A stretch of 51,896 bases of DNA from Lichtheimia corymbifera B2541 (taxonomy: Eukaryota; Mucoromycota; Mucoromycetes; Mucorales; Lichtheimiaceae). The first letter of the stretch is position 1; the number at the start of each line of letters is the position of its first letter. The position numbers and the translations under genes are program-made. The notes beneath the pieces were generated by a model, which did not search any database, was not told where the DNA came from, and saw only the letters and a list, made by a program, of their open reading frames with translations. Shown here piece by piece: positions 46,310 to 51,896 of this stretch. The stretch is from the NCBI GenBank assembly GCA_000697475.1, contig JNEU01001136.1:1-51896 (forward strand), in the 5' to 3' direction.

Positions 46310-48178
46310 GGCGGAAGAAATGCATGAACACGGAGCTCTGTTTGCTGCGTTGCCCGGCTGTTTAAATTGCCGCTCGAAAAGCGGCTATGCGCATAAACGA
46401 AGGGACGACTCGAATAATATTGAGATTGTTGACGTTAACTCCTGGTTCATGTCCAATATGTACGTGCGCAGTTCCATTGCAAGGGAATACCAATGGATAG
46501 TATCAGCTTATTCAATATTAGTATTGCTCTACGTTTATGCACACAACTTGCATTAAAAATGAGATGAACCCCACTTGCCATCATTGGGACTTGTGCTTTA
46601 AAGATTGTCCAAGGTTGACTTCCATATCGTATGATGAACATTCAATCAATACAATCACTCCGAGTGGATATGGGGTGTATGTGTTTTAGCACACTCATCG
46701 ACTACTTCAGTACATGCCTCGCGCCTTCCCGTGTTGAAGCATATATCAGAAGAGAGCTACAGATGCCTCTTTTACTTGGCCACAAGCACCTACTTTCCGA
46801 GTCCAAAGACCGCTTTTTTATGGAAACAACTCTAAGTGTCACATCAAATGGAAAACAATTTATGGAAAAGCATTAGCGCACGATTTTATTTGGCATTGAG
46901 CATTAGAGTATGGCGCTTGAGCAGGCAAACAAAATAAGCTGTATCGTTGATGTGACCGACCGAAAATGGAAGGTATTGGGGTGGGGAAGGCACGCATGCG
47001 GTTTCTGATTCGATTCCATAGGACAAAACAATACCTTTACTCATCCACTCACGTACTTTTCATTTTTATCGCTTTGATGATTCAGTATCCAGCATGCAAG
47101 TATGGTGCCTCTCAATGCTCGTTGATCTCGTGTGTCTTTGTTTTTTGCAATCCACCGTCTTTCCAGCAACCGAAGTACGTGTCTTCAATGATTCCTTCAT
47201 ATTGGCTTGTAAAACCACCACCCCCACGAACGGCAAGACAATAAAAGTGTGACAAGGCAAAACGAAAAAAAAATATTCTTGCATCCACAATAAACCATTA
47301 ATCATGAAAGCTATCATAGGCTTGAGAGTCCAATTCCTTGTAACTATCACTAGGGCGTCCAGTGACCCTAATGGAGGTAAGGATCAATGAAAGAGAGACC
47401 AGACATACTCCTCCCAAGTACAGCTTACCTTCTTCGGTGTACTTGCTTGATTCAACTCGTTTTTCTTCTTCCAGATACTGCTTGTCGGATGGGTAACTGC
47501 CACAGGATCCAAGTACACGTTAGGCTTGCTTGCATATGGCCAGCTCGTCGCATCGAAGGGAAATATATAAATTTGTATCAGTTTTCTACCATCATTCTGA
47601 GTCTGTCAACTTACATGCAATATGGTAGCTAGGATACCAAAGGATGGAAGCAATTGCAACCCAATCAGCTACCCTGGAAAAGCAACAACGCCATGGTTAC
47701 CACTCAACGGGGGAATTGGTCGCGGCAGGGATAGCCACCAAGCTGATCTAGGATGCTCGCAGCCGACATTGGAAGATCCTTACAAAGTCCCTCGGATAAC
47801 GGACGTCGTTTGTCACCTTTTTATCGGCCTAGCTGCGTTGAGCGATGCGTAAATGGGAGAGAAACAGGCAATACGTGTCGCCAGTGATAATATAAACGCT
47901 GTTTGAAACTGCGATTAGCCATTGGATGTGAGCAGGTCTTCGATTTACATGATTATTCGTTGGCTCCATTTTGCCATCATCAACAAAAAAAAAAAAAATG
48001 AAAAGATAATCAACGAGGATATAATTGATGTTATCATGCATGGGTCCATTTCACCTGAATCATCCATCCAAGAAGACTACAAAGCTTCTTAATCCGATTA
48101 CATACCCCATTAATAATCCTTCATACCACACCCTCCCCATCATCATTTAACGTGTACATAAGCAAATGTAGCTATTAT
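46310..48178. other. Intergenic, no gene recognised
   Basis: About 1.9 kb. ORFs of 60-94 codons (e.g. 46631-46876 +, 46966-47244 +, 47622-47852 +) show no recognised features or convincing splice sites. A run of about 13 A lies at 47986-47998. Confidence 0.35.
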
Positions 48179-48367
48179 TCAAAAGCATAATATTATTACA
48201 ACTTTTATAATGAAATGAGCTGAAAATACTATATACATGGATCGTCGTCGTCGTTCGAAGACCCAACCAAGAATGACAGTAGGTGTTAAAAAGACAAAGA
48301 GCATGGAAGCTGCTAATCCGTAGTTTTGAACGTGAGCTGTGGGTTGCATCAAACTTGCAGTTGCCAT
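48179..48367 (-). CDS. Possible small single-pass membrane protein
   Basis: A 62-codon frame starting in a fair context (CACTATGGC). It has a 21-residue hydrophobic helix (GLAASMLFVFLTPTVILGWVF, about 17-37) followed by ERRRRS, the arrangement of a small anchored protein with a cytosolic basic flank. I recognise no family. It overlaps a longer but less protein-like frame on the same strand. Neighbours give no hint of its role. Confidence 0.3.
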   Translation of the reverse strand: MATASLMQPTAHVQNYGLAASMLFVFLTPTVILGWVFERRRRSMYIVFSAHFIIKVVIILCF

Positions 48368-48610
48368 AGTGGAATGCCACCAACAATATCACACTGGTCA
48401 CCAAAGCATACATGTTGTTGCGTTCTTTTCAAGGGACATAGAACCATCCAAAGGCAATGGTCACCAATAATTTAGCGTATGTAGACTTTGACCATAACAA
48501 GGTGCCACGGATAATGACATGTGACTAAGGATCGGGTAGCTGATCATAGTTATGGACAAGCCAATCTTCAAGCCAGTGAGAGAATAATGCTCGAAACCGG
48601 CTACTAAATG

Positions 48611-48880
48611 TTAACGACCGTTTCCACCAACGATGACTTGAGCAAGGAAACCGCGAGTGTGGAGAAAGAGGGTAGCGACAAGAGAATGGCTGTAGTCGCA
48701 GTGTAGTTGTACTCCCAATTTTCCTTCAGATGGATCGACTGTGACACCCTCTGCATGCCACAAGGCACAAATGACTGCAAAGGCGATAATCTTTTCGTCA
48801 CAAATCGAGTTGATCATCCCAACAATCCACCGTTGAAGACGTCCTTCAAGAAGCATTGAAACAGGGGATCCAAAAGTCAA
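48611..48880 (-). pseudogene. Remnant resembling the C-terminus of a PLP-dependent D-serine dehydratase
   Basis: A 90-codon frame. The part FGSPVSMLLEGRLQRWIVG, then ICALWHAEGVTVDPSEG, resembles the C-terminal region of D-serine/threonine dehydratases (GxPS, then a long helix, then EGIxxEPS). No PLP-lysine domain is present upstream: only about 80 bp separate it from the next gene, and that stretch does not encode it. It is best read as a decayed fragment. The resemblance is from memory of the family pattern and is uncertain. Confidence 0.35.
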
Positions 48881-48959
48881 ATAATGTATTACTTCAGTAG
48901 TGTGTAGCGTTATATTAGATCACGGGTTTGAAGATTTTCTGGACAATGTAAAGGGTATT

Positions 48960-50221
48960 CTATTTCTCGGATGATGGTACTAGTCGTTTTTGAGCTTGAT
49001 AGGCGAGTTCGCAGTGTTGTAGTAACTTTTCCGCTGTCATGGGATCGTAATCGGAAACGGTTGTTCCTTCAACATAGGGTGTGCCCCAACGATCTGCCAA
49101 CGAGGTATAACGATACAAGTAGTTGAGTGCTTTCAGCGGCTGAAGTGCAACATGGACGTTCGAAATGGCACCCGCGTATCCCGTAATCGTCTGCGATGAG
49201 ACACCCAAAAATCGATACTAAACGGGGATTGATTTAGCACGTGACAAACATGGGTATGAAATGGTATCCTTACCACATATTGTAACCCAACACGCAATTT
49301 CGCCAAGACCATTGGCAAGTCAATAATAGCACTCGCAACGACGCCCGGAGATGTAGTAAAAGAGATGATATGGTGGTTCTCACTGATATAACGATCGTTG
49401 CTCTTGATAGAAATCAAATCACATGCCCACTTGGATGATTCATACGGGAACGTGCTATTTACGCCAATTAGCCAACAATGATACGTGAAAGTGTTCTTCT
49501 CTCATTTAACTCCTTTACCTCTTCAAGCCTTGCCAATCATCGATATCAAATGCTGATTTTTCGGCAGTCAACGAGCTTGTCCAAATCACGCGTGCATCAC
49601 CACTTGCATCCAATAATCCTTCTAATTCACGCAACTGGTTGGTGGTACATGTCATTAGCGATCATCCCATCCATAGACATGTGATCCCCTTACCATGACA
49701 TAATGACCGAATACATTGGCTGCAAACACTTTGCCCATGCCATCCTCGTTGATCTCGCCTGTTGCTTGGATCGTAGCATCTGAACGTTCAAAGAAACCAG
49801 CAGGGTCCTGAAAGAATAGCCAAACGAGCTCCTTCCAATTAAGGCCAAGTGTGCTCAAGATACCCGCGTTGCAGAACAAGTAGTTGATAGAGGTGTACCT
49901 GGAATGCACTCGCTGATGAGCAACGTTGCTTTATCGTTTTAGTCGTTGTCTGCTTTACCTTGACTTGATATTATCGCAAAACTTAAAGACTGACTGAGCA
50001 TTGACCAAGTCCACTAATTCAATGTCGATATTGGCTGATGGAAACTGCTGCAGGAGTGAAAGTCTAGCTCGGCTGGCTCGACCACCATTGCGACATGCCA
50101 TGACGATTTGGATATCCTCTTCTTGTTCCAAGAGTCGTTGTATGATGCCGTAGCCGACACCTGCATTGGCACCGGTAACAATGGCCACCTTGCTCTCCCG
50201 GTTTTGTTGTTGTTCAGTCAT
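48960..50221 (-). CDS. ERG27: 3-ketosteroid reductase (ERG27/HSD17B7), short-chain dehydrogenase
   Basis: Exons (minus): 49959-50221, 49694-49898, 49519-49634, 49274-49454, 48960-49217, giving 340 residues. It reduces the C3-ketone during C4 demethylation in ergosterol synthesis, at the ER or lipid droplets with ERG25/26/28. The NADP-binding motif is VTGANAGVGYGI (about 15-26). NYLFCNAGI (about 95) matches the family NYLFxNA motif. The ANVFGHYVM segment, VIWTSS with the catalytic Ser, and YESSKWACDL with the Tyr-x3-Lys pair (about 201-205) are all present. WGTPYVEG near the C-terminus is also typical of ERG27. Introns are GT-AG and length matches yeast Erg27 (347). Confidence 0.92.
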
Positions 50222-50832
50222 ATGAAGATTGCTGCAAGTGAAAGAAAAGAAGGAGCTCCCAACCGACCAGATTTAGAAAATCTCAGTTACACTAAATCAA
50301 ATCCCGGATGCTTTGACAGCCAGCAGGCGCCACTTTTGCTCATATTGCATTATAGCTACTCCTCCTACGCCTTGGGTTTGGTGCTGCGTAAAATGTAACT
50401 TGTCCTTAACTGATCAATAGGATGTCTGTGTGATTGTGTTTCTCAAAAGGTAAAGTGGATGGCACCTTCATCGACGTAACATAATCGTTACTGGTAATCA
50501 CTTATCAGCATGGGAATTAGGAAACTACCACGAATGGATAAAAGGGACAAAAAGGATCTCGATTCGATTATGCAAATGATCTAATCTCGCTTTTCCGACC
50601 TTCAAGTCTCTATTCCCCTCTTCAATCCAAGTTATCCACATCTCGCACATATGAACTGATAGAACAACATCCTCTAAATGTTATGCAGAATCCAATTTTC
50701 ATTCAATGTAAAAGTCGAAGAATAAATGGTAGCGTGGATGTTTATCAAGTAAATAGTATGGTAGGGAACGGCATTGCAAATCGGTAAGATACCGGGGGTG
50801 ATTACATAGAGGGGCAACAGGGATAACTGTTT
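50222..50832. other. Intergenic, no gene recognised
   Basis: About 610 bp between the ERG27 start and the end of the right repeat copy. A 96-codon plus-strand ORF reaching into it has no recognised features. Confidence 0.4.
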
Positions 50833-51643
50833 TCATTGTATTCTTGGTTGTCTGCCGTCATAAACATCCTTCATCCATGGTTGGGAAATAGCTGCTATAT
50901 GCATTGACTCGAGTATCCCAAGATCATCCATAGCAATCAGCCATCCTTCGCCAAAGAGATAAGCCTTCTTGTCAACTTCATCCAATCCATCATCATCATC
51001 ATCCTCAGCCGGGTCCACGTGACACGATCCATCGTTCCTGCTGACAATGCGACAAATGACCAACCGGGATTCCTTCCTCGTCACTGCGCTTGATTGCATC
51101 CCTCCATCCATAACCATTGCAAATACAATAATGCTGCTGCTATGCTTCCTTTTCCATGCAGCTGTTTGTATCTCCTTTCCTCGATCATTCCTATCGCAGC
51201 TCAACCAGGTGAAGATCGCTTGCATTGCGGTGTATCTGATAGCTGATGTGGATTCATCCAAAGCATTGAAGCGTGTATAAAGGTGTTGCTATACAATGAT
51301 TATCTGCTGTTCACGCAAAAGGGCTGTAAGACAGGTTGCTACAAGTAACTTGAGACAATGGAGCAAAGGCTTTGCTAATGGCAACTGCTGCTACGTTTGG
51401 TCGTGTAGAGGAGGGTGGCAAGAGGGTGTGTTGTAGTAGAGCGACAAGGCTGTGAACGCTGTTTGAGACAATGGAGTAAAGACATCGCTAAATGCAACTG
51501 CTGGAATGAACGCTGTTGTGGTTGAGGAAAGTGCACGAGACGGTTGTGGTTCAAGAAACGCGGTTGTTGTCTTTGTGTGTCCACGCCATGCACTTGCCAT
51601 TCAGTCAAAGACAGTCGGATCAAGATAGCTGTAGAATCGACAT
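50833..51643 (-). pseudogene. Right copy of the dispersed repeat-family gene (inverted relative to 1-946)
   Basis: Read on the minus strand it starts at the base matching position 1 of the window (51643) and runs through the same landmarks. These are the CTTTGACTGAATGGCAAG block, the paired CAGCAGTTGC blocks, and the peptide SAIRYTAMQAIFTWLSC at about 51240. The acidic AEDDDDDGLDEVD stretch and the terminal CCAAGAATACAATGA block follow. The central part is one 142-codon frame (51261-50833) that unites the two pieces found in different frames in the left copy. Its last ~10 codons are out of frame relative to the left copy. The function is unknown. Confidence 0.55.
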
Positions 51644-51896
51644 GGTGGGATGAAGCAGGACAATCGTTCTCAGGTTATAGTTGTAGATGAATGGGGCAAC
51701 AGTTGAGAATGGGAAGAAGAGGGAAATAAAGTGTGAGTGGAAGAGGTGGAAATTAAATCGGTCAGGCAGTCAGACATATCACATATACACTGATATCAAT
51801 GCATGATATTGGCATTGCATGTCTCGACCCTCAAACTTTCACACAATATGCTCTAGGACATGCTGAACAACTTTGTATTAATAAAGAACCCACACT
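51644..51896. other. Right end of window, unassigned
   Basis: 250 bp outside the matched part of the right repeat copy. It could be more of the same element, since the left copy is cut by the window edge. No gene seen. Confidence 0.35.

Noticed and set aside
46966..47244. 92-codon plus-strand ORF with a hydrophobic stretch
   Set aside because: The composition looks non-coding and there is no supporting feature.

Overview
The window reads as nuclear DNA of an early-diverging filamentous fungus, most likely Mucoromycota/Mucorales. The reasons are genes with many short introns (about 40-110 nt, with clear donors and AT-rich 3' ends), moderate GC, fungus-specific genes (MNN1-type Golgi mannosyltransferase, ERG27, PMC1-type Ca2+ pump, NDUFAF6, mitochondrial NUC1), and a protein family that I associate with mucoralean genomes (inference). 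No bacterial operon structure, rRNA or convincing functional tRNA was seen. All exon models were built by hand from splice sites and reading frame. In each complete model the exon lengths add up to a whole number of codons.

Layout. 1-946: decayed repeat-family gene copy (+). 947-5261: gene-poor, with a tRNA-like element near 2.6 kb and a 766-bp terminal-inverted-repeat element at 3971-4736. 5262-8899 (-): plasma-membrane/vacuolar-type Ca2+-ATPase. 9968-13685 (-): SNF2/Rad5-type helicase with 13 exons, one of only 3 nt. 15605-20002 (+): full-length ABCB (MDR-type) transporter with an 8-nt exon and a GC-AG intron. 20215-21002 (-): uncharacterised gene whose 5' end is not resolved. 21003-21877 (-): frameshifted NUMOD4/HNH endonuclease-like gene. 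22893-24456 (+): protein phosphatase 4 catalytic subunit. 24669-26485 (-): MNN1-type mannosyltransferase. 27599-28210 (+): short paralogue of a predicted PD-(D/E)XK-like family. 28619-29581 (-): NmrA-like protein. 31328-35217 (+): kinesin-like protein with a degenerate motor. 35405-36444 (-): NUC1/EndoG. 36766-38497 (-): lysine-methyltransferase-like protein. 39679-40941 (+): NDUFAF6. 40992-43030 (-): cytochrome P450. 43759-46309 (-): long PD-(D/E)XK-like paralogue with a one-base frameshift. 46310-48959: mostly empty, with a small membrane ORF and a remnant resembling a D-serine-dehydratase C-terminus. 48960-50221 (-): ERG27 3-ketosteroid reductase. 50833-51643 (-): second copy of the left-end repeat gene, in inverted orientation.

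The genes are independent housekeeping units rather than a pathway cluster. Several are arranged tail to tail with little space between (PP4/mannosyltransferase, kinesin/NUC1, NDUFAF6/P450). The accessory parts are the inverted terminal copies, the foldback element, the NUMOD4/HNH relic, and the two members of the predicted nuclease-fold family. The last is the best candidate for something not yet described.
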